A stretch of 64,000 nucleotides of DNA from Rikenellaceae bacterium. GTDB lineage: Bacteria > Bacteroidota > Bacteroidia > Bacteroidales > Rikenellaceae. The DNA lies in NCBI GenBank assembly GCA_017463585.1, contig JAFTOX010000004.1, positions 62,001 through 126,000 of the forward strand. The letters are read 5' to 3'. A model generated the notes under the pieces. The model was not told where the DNA came from, searched no databases, and worked only from the letters and a program-made list of their open reading frames with translations. Below, piece by piece: positions 16,842-25,439 of this stretch. A program made the position numbers and the translations under genes. Every line of letters starts with the position of its first letter. Position 1 is the stretch's first letter.

Positions 16842-18380
16842 CTACCTTCCCCAGCTTTCGCGGTCGAGGCTGCGGTAGGTGATTGCCTCGGCGATGTGGG
16901 CGGGTGTAATCTGCTCATCGCCAGCCAGATCGGCTATCGTGCGAGCGACCTTGATAATGCGGTCGTAGGCACGTGCCGAGAGGTTCAGACGCTCCATCGC
17001 GCGCTCCAACAACGTGCGTGCCGACGCGTCCAGCGGACAATACTCGCGCAACATTCGACTATTCATCATTGCGTTGGTGTGCACGCCCTCAATACCCTGA
17101 AAACGAGCATTTTGTATCGCCCTCGCACGCATCACGCGCTCGCGGATCGTGGCGCTCGACTCCTCGGTGCGGTCGCTCGAAAGCTCCTCCAACGACACGG
17201 GAACGATCTCGATGTGCATATCGATTCGGTCGAGCAGCGGACCCGAAATTCGGTTCATATAACGGTGCACGGCGCCCGCCGCGCAGGTACACTCCTTCGT
17301 GGGGTGGTTGTAGTAGCCGCAGGGGCAGGGATTCATCGAGGCAACCAGCGAAAAATTGGCGGGATACTCGACGCTATATTTTGCACGTGAAATGGTAATA
17401 CGCTTATCTTCAAGCGGTTGGCGTAGCACTTCGAGCACGTTGCGTCCAAATTCGGGCAGCTCGTCGAGGAACAAAATTCCGTTGTGCGCCAACGAAACTT
17501 CACCCGGCTGTGGCGACGTACCGCCACCAATCAGCGCCACCTGCGAGGTGAGGTGGTGGGGCGCACGGAACGGACGACGAGCCAACAGCCCACGTTCGCT
17601 GCCCAACTTACCCGCAACCGAGTGAATCTTAGTCGTTTCGAGCGCCTCGCTGAGCGTCATCGGAGGCATAATCGAGGGCATTCGACGAGCCAGCATCGTC
17701 TTTCCCGAGCCCGGCGCACCGACCATAATCACGTTGTGACCTCCCGCTGCCGCAATCTCCAAGGCTCGCTTGGCTTGCGCCTGACCCTTCACGTCGGCAA
17801 AGTCCTCGCTGAATCTATCCGACTCAAATTCAAACACTTCGGTCATCTCGACGTGGGTCGGCTCGATCTCCTCCTCGCCCGACAAAAACGCCGCCACCTG
17901 TGCCAGCGTCTGCACACCGATGACCTCGATCCCCTCAACTACCGCCGCCTCACGCGCATTCTCCACGGGCAGGATCACACCCCGCAGACCTTCGCTTGCG
18001 GCACGCACCGTGAGCGGTAGCGCTCCCTTGATTGGTCGCAGCGTTCCGTCCAACGATAACTCGCCGAGAATCATATACTTATCCAACTGTTCACTCTCCA
18101 TTTGTCCCGACGCAGCGAGCAGTGCCACCGCAATCGGAAGGTCGAACAACGAGCCCTCTTTGCGCAGGTCGGCGGGTGCGAGATTGATCACCACCTTGCG
18201 GCCGCTCATACGGAACGCACTATTTTCGAACGCCGCGCGGATACGCTCCTGCGACTCCTTGACGGCGTTGTCGGGCAGGCCCACGATGTACATACCGAGT
18301 CCGCGCGTGATGTCCACCTCGACGGTGACCATAACGGCGTCGATACCCATCACTGTGCCAGCATAGGTCTTAACGAACAT
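16842..18380 (-). CDS. YifB/ComM family Mg-chelatase-like AAA+ ATPase
   Basis: A 512-residue protein with three parts: an N-terminal S5-like domain (residues 1-180; ITRGLGMYIVGLPDNAVKES and RVVINLAPADLRKEG-type motifs), a central AAA+ core with Walker A GAPGSGKTMLARR and Walker B GILFLDELPEF, and the C-terminal YifB domain (LNLSARAYDRIIKVARTIADL). ComM, the characterised member, is a hexameric helicase that assists branch migration during natural transformation, which fits the comEC gene nearby. It starts 16 bp after dnaB on the same strand and is very probably co-transcribed with it. Confidence 0.93.
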   Translation of the reverse strand: MFVKTYAGTVMGIDAVMVTVEVDITRGLGMYIVGLPDNAVKESQERIRAAFENSAFRMSGRKVVINLAPADLRKEGSLFDLPIAVALLAASGQMESEQLDKYMILGELSLDGTLRPIKGALPLTVRAASEGLRGVILPVENAREAAVVEGIEVIGVQTLAQVAAFLSGEEEIEPTHVEMTEVFEFESDRFSEDFADVKGQAQAKRALEIAAAGGHNVIMVGAPGSGKTMLARRMPSIMPPMTLSEALETTKIHSVAGKLGSERGLLARRPFRAPHHLTSQVALIGGGTSPQPGEVSLAHNGILFLDELPEFGRNVLEVLRQPLEDKRITISRAKYSVEYPANFSLVASMNPCPCGYYNHPTKECTCAAGAVHRYMNRISGPLLDRIDMHIEIVPVSLEELSSDRTEESSATIRERVMRARAIQNARFQGIEGVHTNAMMNSRMLREYCPLDASARTLLERAMERLNLSARAYDRIIKVARTIADLAGDEQITPAHIAEAITYRSLDRESWGR

Positions 18381-18396
18381 ATTGATTTATAGCGTT

Positions 18397-20094
18397 TTAG
18401 AATGGAGCTTCGTCCGTGTTGGGGCTCTTCGGCAGACCACCGCCCACCGAGCCGCCCACCGAGCCGCCCACCGAGCCGCCGATTGTGCCGCCCGTCATTG
18501 GAGCACCTGCGGGAGGCATATCGAACTCGTTGCCGAAACCACCCGCCAAGCCGCCTGCCAACGTGCCACCACCAAGGCCCGAGCCGTCGGCAAAACCAGC
18601 ACCTGCGCCCGAACCTCCGCCAAAGCCTGAGCCGCCTGCGGGCGCACCCATCGAGCTATCGGTGTAGCTGAAATTCTCGGTTGCGGTGTCGGCGTCGTAG
18701 TCGAGGAAGCGTGCCTGCTCCTTGCGGAAGCGCAGGTTGATCGTTCCGACCGAGCCGTTACGGTGCTTGGCCAGAATGAATTCGGCCATACCTGCGGTCG
18801 ATTGACCATTCTCGTCCTCGGTCATACCGTAGTACTCGGGACGGTGGATAAATGCCACAATATCAGCGTCTTGCTCGATTGCACCCGACTCACGAAGGTC
18901 GCTCAACTGCGGTCGTTTGTTACCGCCACGAAGCTCGGTCTGACGGCTCAACTGCGACAGCGCAATGATCGGCACGTTCAGCTCCTTGGCGATCGCCTTC
19001 AACGTACGCGAGATGGTCGCAACCTCCTGCTCGCGGTTGCCCTTGGCGCTCGATTCGCCCGTGGTCATCAGCTGCAAGTAGTCGATTACGATCAGCTGAA
19101 TGTTGTGGTGCATTTTCAATCGACGCGCCTTCGAGCGGAACTCGTAGACCGACAACGCCGGAGTGTCGTCGATGTAGAGCGGCGCCGTGCCTAACGGCTT
19201 GGTCGACACCTCCAAATGTCGCCATTGGTCGGGCGTCAGTTTACCACTTTTGACCGCTGTGCCGTCCAGTCCCGACTCGGCGATAATCAATCGCTTCATC
19301 AGCTGTTCGGCGCTCATTTCCAACGAGAAAAAGGCTACGGGACGCTCGTGATCGACCGTGATATTGCGTGCCATCGTAAGCACAAATGCGGTCTTACCCA
19401 TCGCGGGACGCGCCGCCAAAATCACCAAATCCGAGGGTTGCCAGCCGAGCGTTTCGCGGTCGATACCGACAAATCCCGACGGCACACCACTGAACGCATC
19501 GGTATTCTTGCCCGCCTCTTCGATCGACTTTAATGTCTTGGCTAACACCGACTTAGCGTCCATAACCGAACGCTTGACGTGACCCTCGGCCACGCGGAAA
19601 ATCTCCTTTTCGGCAAAACCGATCAACTCGGTGACGTCCTTGGTTTCGTCGTACGACATACGCTGAATCTCGGTCGACGAGCGGATCAGTTCACGTTGAA
19701 CATATTTTTGAGCGATGATTTTAGCGTGAAATTCGACGTGCGCCGCCGATCCGACCTTCTGCGTCAGCTGCGCAAGATATGGCGCTCCACCGACCTCTTT
19801 GAGCTTACCTTCTGATTTCAGACGTTCGGTAACTGTGTAAAGGTCAATGGGTTTCAATTCGCGCGAGAGATCCTCGATCGCCTTGTAGATGGTTCGGTGC
19901 ACGGGGTCATAGAACGCCTCGGGCGTGATGAATTCCTGCACGGTGACGATACTATCCTTGTCGAGCATCAGGGCACCGAGCACCGCCTCTTCGAGTTCGA
20001 GCGCCTGAGGGGGCACGGTACCAGCGATTTCGGTGAGTGCCTCGAACGCCTCACGATTCTTCTCTGCCGACGATTTATACTCTTTTTTAGCCAT
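18397..20094 (-). CDS. dnaB: Replicative DNA helicase DnaB with Gly-rich tail ending in DEAPF
   Basis: A 565-residue hexameric replicative helicase. The N-terminal domain covers residues 25-130 (PPQALELEEAVLGALMLDKD). The RecA-like domain has Walker A AARPAMGKTAF, Walker B LIVIDYLQLM and the arginine-rich motif region SDLRESGAIEQDADI. The core ends near residue 478. The remaining 85 residues are an unusual disordered tail rich in glycine, with three near-identical GGSV units encoded by a 12 bp tandem repeat. It ends PNTDEAPF, which strongly recalls the acidic tip of single-stranded DNA-binding protein (SSB). yifB follows after 16 bp. A good promoter is upstream (20117-20146). Confidence 0.95.
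   Translation of the reverse strand: MAKKEYKSSAEKNREAFEALTEIAGTVPPQALELEEAVLGALMLDKDSIVTVQEFITPEAFYDPVHRTIYKAIEDLSRELKPIDLYTVTERLKSEGKLKEVGGAPYLAQLTQKVGSAAHVEFHAKIIAQKYVQRELIRSSTEIQRMSYDETKDVTELIGFAEKEIFRVAEGHVKRSVMDAKSVLAKTLKSIEEAGKNTDAFSGVPSGFVGIDRETLGWQPSDLVILAARPAMGKTAFVLTMARNITVDHERPVAFFSLEMSAEQLMKRLIIAESGLDGTAVKSGKLTPDQWRHLEVSTKPLGTAPLYIDDTPALSVYEFRSKARRLKMHHNIQLIVIDYLQLMTTGESSAKGNREQEVATISRTLKAIAKELNVPIIALSQLSRQTELRGGNKRPQLSDLRESGAIEQDADIVAFIHRPEYYGMTEDENGQSTAGMAEFILAKHRNGSVGTINLRFRKEQARFLDYDADTATENFSYTDSSMGAPAGGSGFGGGSGAGAGFADGSGLGGGTLAGGLAGGFGNEFDMPPAGAPMTGGTIGGSVGGSVGGSVGGGLPKSPNTDEAPF
18441..18476 (-). repeat. 12 bp tandem repeat in the DnaB tail
   Basis: Three perfect copies of CGCCCACCGAGC in a row, with a degenerate fourth. 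On the coding strand they encode the repeated GGSV units of the DnaB tail. Confidence 0.9.
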
Positions 20095-20116
20095 ATCAAA
20101 ATAGGTGTTTGAGGTG

Positions 20117-20146
20117 TAAAGGTATAAAAAATCGTTGTCAAATCAA
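20117..20146 (-). promoter_or_regulatory. Promoter for dnaB-yifB
   Basis: On the minus strand a TTG (20144-20146) and TACCTTTA (20117-20124, one mismatch from TAnnTTTG) are separated by 19 nt, the usual Bacteroidota spacing. The dnaB ATG is 22 bp further on. Confidence 0.55.
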
Positions 20147-20185
20147 ATTTCGCCCCTCAAAAAACGAGATTTTCCCTATAAATTT

Positions 20186-20483
20186 TGAACCGACGCCAAG
20201 CCGAATGCGGAGTCGAGCAAGCTCGAACTCAGCTGAGGCGCAAAGGAGGAAAAGCCTGCGTAGCAGGATTAATCTTGAATTGCGCTTTGGCGATTTCTAC
20301 GAAATCGACACACGCGGTGGCGCCCGCGACTTTCAGTCGCGCCGCCCCACGCCACCGCGTGCGCATTTTGAAAACAAACCGAAAACAGCAAAACCCGCCC
20401 ATATGGCGTGCGCACCTTCGTGGGCTGGGGCGGTCGCCCGAAGGGCGAGCCAACGAAGGTGTGGCAAAATCGAAAATTTTGCC
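20186..20483 (+). repeat. Composite hairpin elements D1 and D2, head to head
   Basis: D1 (forward): the small-palindrome module at 20190-20270, short hairpin 20291-20307 (CGATTTC/GAAATCG), and a bulged hairpin with arms 20312-20322 and 20350-20360, inner stem 20325-20341 and bulge CCGCCCCA. The CATATG module end is at 20393-20406. D2 (reverse) has arms 20413-20426 and 20448-20461 with one mismatch, inner stem 20435-20447, bulge GGGGCGGT and short hairpin 20463-20483. D1 is an almost exact inverted copy of 9011-9217. D2 together with the AT-rich linker and terminator up to 20566 is an inverted copy of 22209-22361. This accounts for most of the 488 bp between dnaB and the PIG-L gene. Confidence 0.85.
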
Positions 20484-20535
20484 TTACTTTATTCTTATTA
20501 TAATTTATTGATTAATATTTAATTAAGTACAATCA

Positions 20536-20566
20536 AAAAAGCCACGTCCTTCGGGGGCGTGGCTTA
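20536..20566 (-). terminator. Intrinsic terminator after the PIG-L gene (GCCACG-stem type)
   Basis: On the minus strand AGCCACGCC pairs with GGACGTGGCT around a short loop and is followed by TTTTTTGATTG, 17 bp past the PIG-L stop. Confidence 0.88.
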
Positions 20567-20582
20567 GTTTTGCATTTTGCGT

Positions 20583-21359
20583 TTAGAAAATATCGCTGTT
20601 GCTTCGGCGCAGGTGGATAAACGCCTCGGCGCGTTCGCAGCGGAATTCGATACCGCGAAACTTCTCGACACGGTCGTGATAACGTGCAAACGATTTGGTC
20701 GTATTTTGGCTCACGTGCGCAAAATAGGCGTCGTGTTTACGCTCCGCCACGCGCGAAATATCGACGTAGTCGGTCGGCTGGAAATATTGGGTCTGCGTAC
20801 CCGTCATAGTTTCGAAATAATACAATTCAAAATTGTATCCGAGCCTGCGCCAAGCGTCATAGACCAGCAACGAGCAGACGCGATGGTCGGGGTGACCGTC
20901 GATGGGCCAATGTGTGATCACCAGGTCGGGATTCTCGGCCGCAATCACCTCGCGCATCTCGGCGTAACGCTCCTTGTTGATCTCGGTGTTGCCGTCGATT
21001 TGGGTCATAAATATCGGGCGCACATCGAGAATCTCGCACGCCTTGATCGCCTCCTCGGTGCGAATTGCAGCTGCCTCCTCGCCCGTTTTGCCCTTGATAC
21101 CGCCCTCGCCGCGAGTCATATAGACCGCCGCAACATCCCAGCCAGCTTCACGCAGCAGGAGCATCGTACCGCCCACATTTTCAGGATCATCGGGGTGCGC
21201 ACCGATCACAAGTGCCTTGCGTTTCGTGCCCGATTGGGTGGGCGCATTTGGGTTCTCGTTTGCGTTTTCGGTCGGCTCGGCGGCGAACGCCTCAGCTCCG
21301 AACAGGGTCGCACCGGTAAGCAACGTGCCGGTCGCCTTCAACATTTCACGTCGGTTCAT
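20583..21359 (-). CDS. Exported PIG-L/LmbE family N-acetyl-sugar deacetylase
   Basis: A 258-residue zinc-dependent hydrolase. The N-terminus begins MNRREMLKATGTLLTGATLF, which resembles a Tat-type leader (the twin pair is R-R after MN), followed by a spacer rich in P, N and E. The zinc site is given by GAHPDD (residues about 53-58) and the downstream GHPDH. MTRGEGG and THWPIDGHPDH match the family well. PIG-L/LmbE proteins remove acetyl groups from GlcNAc-linked substrates such as glycolipids or thiol precursors. A periplasmic location is inferred from the leader. The substrate is unknown. It is divergent from tdk. Confidence 0.88.
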   Translation of the reverse strand: MNRREMLKATGTLLTGATLFGAEAFAAEPTENANENPNAPTQSGTKRKALVIGAHPDDPENVGGTMLLLREAGWDVAAVYMTRGEGGIKGKTGEEAAAIRTEEAIKACEILDVRPIFMTQIDGNTEINKERYAEMREVIAAENPDLVITHWPIDGHPDHRVCSLLVYDAWRRLGYNFELYYFETMTGTQTQYFQPTDYVDISRVAERKHDAYFAHVSQNTTKSFARYHDRVEKFRGIEFRCERAEAFIHLRRSNSDIF

Positions 21360-21393
21360 ATCGGTAGTTTTTGTTAGTTCGTTTTGACGAATA

Positions 21394-21422
21394 CAAATTT
21401 ACATATATTTTCCACAATTCAA
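21394..21422 (-). promoter_or_regulatory. Promoter for the PIG-L gene
   Basis: Minus-strand TAAATTTG (21394-21401) with a TTG at 21420-21422, spacer 18 nt, 35 bp upstream of the ATG at 21359. Confidence 0.5.
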
Positions 21423-21436
21423 ACCGCCGACAGCTA

Positions 21437-21467
21437 TTGCACGAGCAGAATATTTGTGCTAATTTTG
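21437..21467 (+). promoter_or_regulatory. Promoter for tdk
   Basis: TTG at 21437-21439 and TAATTTTG at 21460-21467 with a 20 nt spacer. Transcription from here would give a leader of about 135 nt that contains the whole hairpin element at 21499-21575. Confidence 0.6.
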
Positions 21468-21498
21468 CGATGAGTTACGTTAGTGAACGGACAAATGC

Positions 21499-21575
21499 GG
21501 ACTCCATTGGAGTCCGTCATCATCTGTGGCTCGCGCAAAATTTATTGCGCGACCCCCCCCAGCCACAGATGATGA
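21499..21575 (+). repeat. Minimal hairpin element E in the tdk leader
   Basis: A short perfect hairpin (GGACTCC-ATT-GGAGTCC, 21499-21515) is followed one base later by a bulged hairpin. It has arms 21517-21531 and 21561-21575 (TCATCATCTGTGGCT, all 15 pairs), inner stem 21532-21551 (CGCGCAA/TTGCGCG) and a one-sided bulge ACCCCCCCC (21552-21560). It shares its architecture, but little sequence, with the other copies. It has no terminator or CATATG module. Confidence 0.85.
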
Positions 21576-21609
21576 GCAAAAGTTGTAAATACGTAAAAAT
21601 AAGGATATT

Positions 21610-22182
21610 ATGTTTTTGGAAAATGCCAGCCGCAAAGGTTATATCGAGGTGATTTGCGGGTCGATGTTCTCGGGCAAGACCGAGGAGCTGATCCGTCGCC
21701 TCAAACGCGCCAAGTTCGCCAATCAGCGCGTCGAAATCTTCAAACCCAAGATCGATGTGCGCTACTCGGACGAGGACGTTGTGTCGCACGATAGCAACGC
21801 AATTCGCTCAACGCCAGTCGATTCGTCGGGCAACATTCTGCTGATGTCGGCCGATGTCGATGTGGTTGGAATCGACGAGGCGCAGTTCTTCGACCAGAAT
21901 CTGGTTGACGTGTGCCGCCAGCTGGCCGACAATGGTGTGCGTGTGATTGTTGCGGGTTTGGATATGGACTATCGCGGAGTGCCGTTTGGACCGATGCCTG
22001 CGCTGATGGCAACGGCGGAGTACGTTACGAAGGTGCACGCGATCTGCGTTCGTTGCGGTAATCTGGCGCACCACTCGCACCGCCTGACCGCCGACGATAA
22101 ACTCGTAATGCTCGGTGAGAAAGATACTTACGAGCCGATCTGCCGCCACTGCTTCCGCGAACTCTATAAGGAGAAGCAGTAA
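21610..22182 (+). CDS. tdk: Thymidine kinase (type II)
   Basis: A 190-residue type II thymidine kinase that salvages thymidine to dTMP in the cytoplasm. The P-loop is [15 protein letters not shown] (near residue 17), the DEAQF motif appears as GIDEAQFF (near 93), and the thymidine lasso region is [20 protein letters not shown] zinc site is formed by CVRCG and the later CRHC. Length is usual for the family. It is preceded by a strong promoter and a transcribed hairpin element, and followed by a terminator at 22209. Confidence 0.96.
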   Translation: MFLENASRKGYIEVICGSMFSGKTEELIRRLKRAKFANQRVEIFKPKIDVRYSDEDVVSHDSNAIRSTPVDSSGNILLMSADVDVVGIDEAQFFDQNLVDVCRQLADNGVRVIVAGLDMDYRGVPFGPMPALMATAEYVTKVHAICVRCGNLAHHSHRLTADDKLVMLGEKDTYEPICRHCFRELYKEKQ

Positions 22183-22208
22183 CTTAGGTTTTTCGAAACA
22201 CAAGATTA

Positions 22209-22239
22209 TAGCCACGCTCCGAAAAGCGTGGCTTTTTTT
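22209..22239 (+). terminator. Intrinsic terminator after tdk (GCCACG-stem type)
   Basis: AGCCACGCT-CCGAA-AAGCGTGGCT followed by TTTTTTT, 27 bp past the tdk stop. Confidence 0.92.
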
Positions 22240-22368
22240 GATTGTACTTAATTAAATATTAATCAATAAATTATAATAAGAATAAAATTAGGCAAAATCT
22301 GCGATTTTGACACACCTTCGGGGGCTCGCCCTTCGGGCGACCGCCCCAGCCCCCGAAGGTGCGTGTCG
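22240..22368 (+). repeat. Composite hairpin element F
   Basis: After the terminator, an AT-rich linker of about 50 bp (22240-22290) leads to a short hairpin (22291-22309, GGCAAAATC/GATTTTG) and a bulged hairpin. Arms are 22313-22326 and 22348-22361 (CACCTTCGGGGGCT, all 14 pairs), inner stem 22327-22339 (CGCCC-TTC-GGGCG) and bulge ACCGCCCC. Terminator, linker and hairpins together match the reverse complement of 20409-20566. Confidence 0.85.
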
Positions 22369-22430
22369 CTTTGTTCTTCTCTCGATTTAAAATTACATAG
22401 AACCCCTACTGCCCCTCGCCAAATAAAAAA

Positions 22431-22456
22431 ACACGCCACCCAAACGGGCAGCGTGG
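22431..22456 (-). terminator. Probable terminator after prfA
   Basis: On the minus strand CACGCTGCCC pairs imperfectly with GGGTGGCGTG and is followed by TTTTTTTATTTGG, about 40 bp past the prfA stop. Confidence 0.7.
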
Positions 22457-22497
22457 TCTTGCATTTCGGCCGACTGAGGCGCGTGCAAATGTATCGC

Positions 22498-23583
22498 TTA
22501 CAGCTCGCTCTCCTTCAATCGCTCGGCGTTCTCGGCTACGATCAGGTGGTCGATAACGTCCTGAATATCACCGTCCATAAACGCCGAAAGATTGTAAATC
22601 GTGTAGTTGATTCGGTGGTCGGTGATACGTCCCTGCGGGTAGTTGTAGGTACGGATCTTAGCCGATCGGTCGCCCGTCGAAACCATCGTCTTACGCTTCG
22701 ATGCGATCTCGTCCAGATACTTCGAATATTCGAGGTTGAACACGCGCGTACGCAACTCCTCCAACGCCTTATCGAAGTTTTTGAGCTGCGACTTCTGGTC
22801 CTGACACTGCACGACGATACCCGTGGGAATGTGGGTCAGACGGATTGCCGAGTAGGTCGTATTGACCGACTGACCGCCCGGACCCGATGCGCAGAAGATA
22901 TCCTTACGAATATCGTTCATCGAGATCTCGACGTCAAACTCCTCAGCCTCAGGCAGTACGGCCACCGACGCTGCCGACGTATGAACACGACCCTGCGTCT
23001 CGGTCTGGGGCACACGCTGCACACGGTGCACACCCGACTCGTACTTCAACACGCCATAGACGCCCGCGCCCGTAACTTTGAGCACGACCTCCTTATAGCC
23101 GCCCGCAGCGCCCTCGCTGAACGAGTTGATCTCGTAGCGCCAGCCGCGACTTTCGATAAATTTGGTGTACATACGCAGCAGGTCGCCCGCGAAAATTGCA
23201 GCCTCGTCGCCACCCGTACCACCGCGGATCTCGACGATTGCGTTCTTGTCGTCTTGCGGGTCCTTCGGGATCAGCAGCAGCTTGATCTCCTCTTCGAGTT
23301 GCACGATACGAGGCTCAAGCTCAGCGACTTCCATACGAGCCATTTCGCGGAACTCCTCGTCTTTTTCGTTCGCCAGCACGTCCTTAGCCTCTTGGAGGTT
23401 AGCGATAGCGGTACGATATTGTTCGCTTGCGGCGATGATTGGTTCGAGCTCTTTGTACTCTTTGTTGAGCTGAATGAAACGCTTGACATCGGCGATAACT
23501 TCGGGGTCGGTCATCTGCTCGCCCATCTCCTCATATTTGAGTTTAAGGCCGTCGAGTCGCGTAAGTATTGAATTGTCTGCCAT
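22498..23583 (-). CDS. prfA: Peptide chain release factor 1
   Basis: A 361-residue class I release factor that reads UAA/UAG. I chose ATG 23583 (MADNSILTRL); the frame is open 25 codons further, but that part covers the promoter and is not RF1-like. The GGQ loop is in SGPGGQSVNTT (near residue 235), which triggers peptidyl-tRNA hydrolysis. The codon-recognition region has RVPQTETQGRVHTSA, the P-x-T form expected of RF1 rather than the SPF of RF2. The C-terminus shows RTYNYPQGRITDHRIN. The gene appears monocistronic, with a -7 box at 23602-23609. Confidence 0.96.
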   Translation of the reverse strand: MADNSILTRLDGLKLKYEEMGEQMTDPEVIADVKRFIQLNKEYKELEPIIAASEQYRTAIANLQEAKDVLANEKDEEFREMARMEVAELEPRIVQLEEEIKLLLIPKDPQDDKNAIVEIRGGTGGDEAAIFAGDLLRMYTKFIESRGWRYEINSFSEGAAGGYKEVVLKVTGAGVYGVLKYESGVHRVQRVPQTETQGRVHTSAASVAVLPEAEEFDVEISMNDIRKDIFCASGPGGQSVNTTYSAIRLTHIPTGIVVQCQDQKSQLKNFDKALEELRTRVFNLEYSKYLDEIASKRKTMVSTGDRSAKIRTYNYPQGRITDHRINYTIYNLSAFMDGDIQDVIDHLIVAENAERLKESEL

Positions 23584-23601
23584 ATTGTTTTCTTTTGCGG
23601 G

Positions 23602-23609
23602 CAAAGATA
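23602..23609 (-). promoter_or_regulatory. -7 box for prfA
   Basis: Minus-strand TATCTTTG, 18 bp before the prfA ATG at 23583. Confidence 0.55.
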
Positions 23610-23812
23610 ACGAAAATTTTGAACATTGCTTTACGCCGCACAAAGAATTTGCACGCACGTGTAAAACCTCTCCCCTTTTAACTTTTTGATTATTAGGCTT
23701 TTTGCCAAAAACGCGCAGCAGATATTCAAAGATATTCGGCTGACAATCAGCAACTTAATCCGAAAGCCCCCTTTATTTGTCGGCGTAATCGGGATATTAA
23801 CCAAATATCTTC

Positions 23813-23820
23813 TATCTTTG
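23813..23820 (+). promoter_or_regulatory. -7 box for lnt-folC
   Basis: TATCTTTG, 21 bp before the ATG at 23842. This supports the internal start over the longer open frame from 23686. Confidence 0.6.
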
Positions 23821-23841
23821 CAGAGAAAATCGTACGGAAAA

Positions 23842-25425
23842 ATGCAAAACTTTATGCGAAACAAAATATTTCTGGTCGCACTGACCGTCGTGCTGCTCTC
23901 GTTGGGGTGGCTGCGCGTGACCGGATTGACGCTCGTCGTGGCTTTGGTGCCGCTGTTGTGGATCTCGGAGGGCTACGACGCCTCACGTCGATCGTTCTGG
24001 CGAATGGTCGGCTGGACGTGGTTCACGCTCCTCGCTTGGGCTATCGTAACTTGCTGGTGGATATGGAATTCGACCCCCGCAGGTGCGGTGGCGGCGCTGC
24101 TCGTGACCGCGACTTTGCCCACCGTGGCGGTGATGTTGTACCACTACGTTTCCAAACGCGCACCACGCTCGCTCGCCTACTGCACGCTGGTCGGGGCGTG
24201 GATCGCCTTGGAGTACTTCTACCTGACCACCGAGGCCTCGTTCCCGTGGCTCACATTAGGCAACGGATTCGCCAACGAGGTGTGGGCGGTGCAGTGGTAC
24301 GAATGGACGGGCGTGTATGGCGGCTCGCTGTGGGTGCTCGTTTGTAACTTGCTCTTTTTCGAGGCTTTACGTCAGCGCTCGGTGCGCCGTGCGGTGGCGG
24401 GTGTGGTGGCTACGGTGGTGCCCATTGTGGTGTCGCTGGTGGTGTGGTTCGGCTACGACGAGAGCGACGAGCGAGTGAAGATCAGCGTCGTGCAACCCAA
24501 CTTTTCGTGCTTCCCCATCGGTCAAAAATATGACCTGCCCGATGAGGTGCAGGATTCGATTTTCCGTGCGCTGATCGAGCAATGCCCCTCGGATAGTCGC
24601 TATGTGTTGTTGCCCGAGACCGCTCTGGGTGCAAATAGCGCCATCTGGGAGAACGATTGGTCGGCGGCGGCGATTCAGAATATGCGCTCGGTGCAGGAGT
24701 CACATATGCCTGAGGGATCGGTGATTACGGGTGCGAGCACACTGCGTCTGTATCCCTTCGGCGTGCCCGCGTCGGCGACTGCCCGTGTGCGTGGCTCGAT
24801 GCGCTACGATGTCTATAATACGGCTTTGGAATTTGCTCCGCAGGGCGAGTTCGACGTGCGCCATAAGATCAAGTTAGTCGTGGGTGCCGAGAAGGTGCCC
24901 TATCCGCGACTGATGTCGTTTATCTCGGGTTTGATCGTAGAGCTTGGCGGCTCGTCGGGACAACTCGGAACCGACCCCGAGCCTACGGTTTTCGGCTCGG
25001 ACGAGGTGCCCATTGGCGTCGCAATATGCTATGAATCAGTCTATGGCGAGTTCTATGCCGACTTCGTGCGCCGAGGCGCAAAGGTGATGTCGGTGATCAC
25101 CAACGACGGCTGGTGGGGCGAAACAAACGGCCACCGCCAACACTTCTCCTACTCGCGTCTGCGTGCCATCGAGACCCGTCGCAGCGTGGCTCGAAGTGCC
25201 AACACGGGTATCTCGGGATTCATCGATCCGCGCGGTCGTGTGATCTCGTCGCTGGGGTGGGACGAGCGTGGTGTGCTCACGGCCGAAGTGTCCGTCGAGA
25301 GCCGACTGACGCTCTACACGCGCTATGGCGACTACATCGCGCGACTGAGCTGTTACTTGCTGTTACTCTGTGCGTTATACTACGTTGCGTATCGCGTTCG
25401 ACGTCGCAACCACCTCGTAAATTAA
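23842..25425 (+). CDS. lnt: Apolipoprotein N-acyltransferase
   Basis: A 527-residue inner-membrane enzyme that adds the third acyl chain to the N-terminal cysteine of lipoproteins. ATG 23842 sits just after a -7 box; ATG 23854 is an equally placed alternative. About seven hydrophobic helices occupy residues 5-215 and one lies near the C-terminus (YIARLSCYLLLLCALYYVAY). The nitrilase-like domain between them has the catalytic triad: E in LLPETALGAN (near 259), K in GAEKVPYPR (near 351) and C in AICYESVYGEF (near 395), followed by VITNDGWWGE. folC begins 14 bp downstream. The genome encodes several lipoproteins here (31537, 39848) that would be its substrates. Confidence 0.94.
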   Translation: MQNFMRNKIFLVALTVVLLSLGWLRVTGLTLVVALVPLLWISEGYDASRRSFWRMVGWTWFTLLAWAIVTCWWIWNSTPAGAVAALLVTATLPTVAVMLYHYVSKRAPRSLAYCTLVGAWIALEYFYLTTEASFPWLTLGNGFANEVWAVQWYEWTGVYGGSLWVLVCNLLFFEALRQRSVRRAVAGVVATVVPIVVSLVVWFGYDESDERVKISVVQPNFSCFPIGQKYDLPDEVQDSIFRALIEQCPSDSRYVLLPETALGANSAIWENDWSAAAIQNMRSVQESHMPEGSVITGASTLRLYPFGVPASATARVRGSMRYDVYNTALEFAPQGEFDVRHKIKLVVGAEKVPYPRLMSFISGLIVELGGSSGQLGTDPEPTVFGSDEVPIGVAICYESVYGEFYADFVRRGAKVMSVITNDGWWGETNGHRQHFSYSRLRAIETRRSVARSANTGISGFIDPRGRVISSLGWDERGVLTAEVSVESRLTLYTRYGDYIARLSCYLLLLCALYYVAYRVRRRNHLVN

Positions 25426-25439
25426 CCCCACCGCCAACG

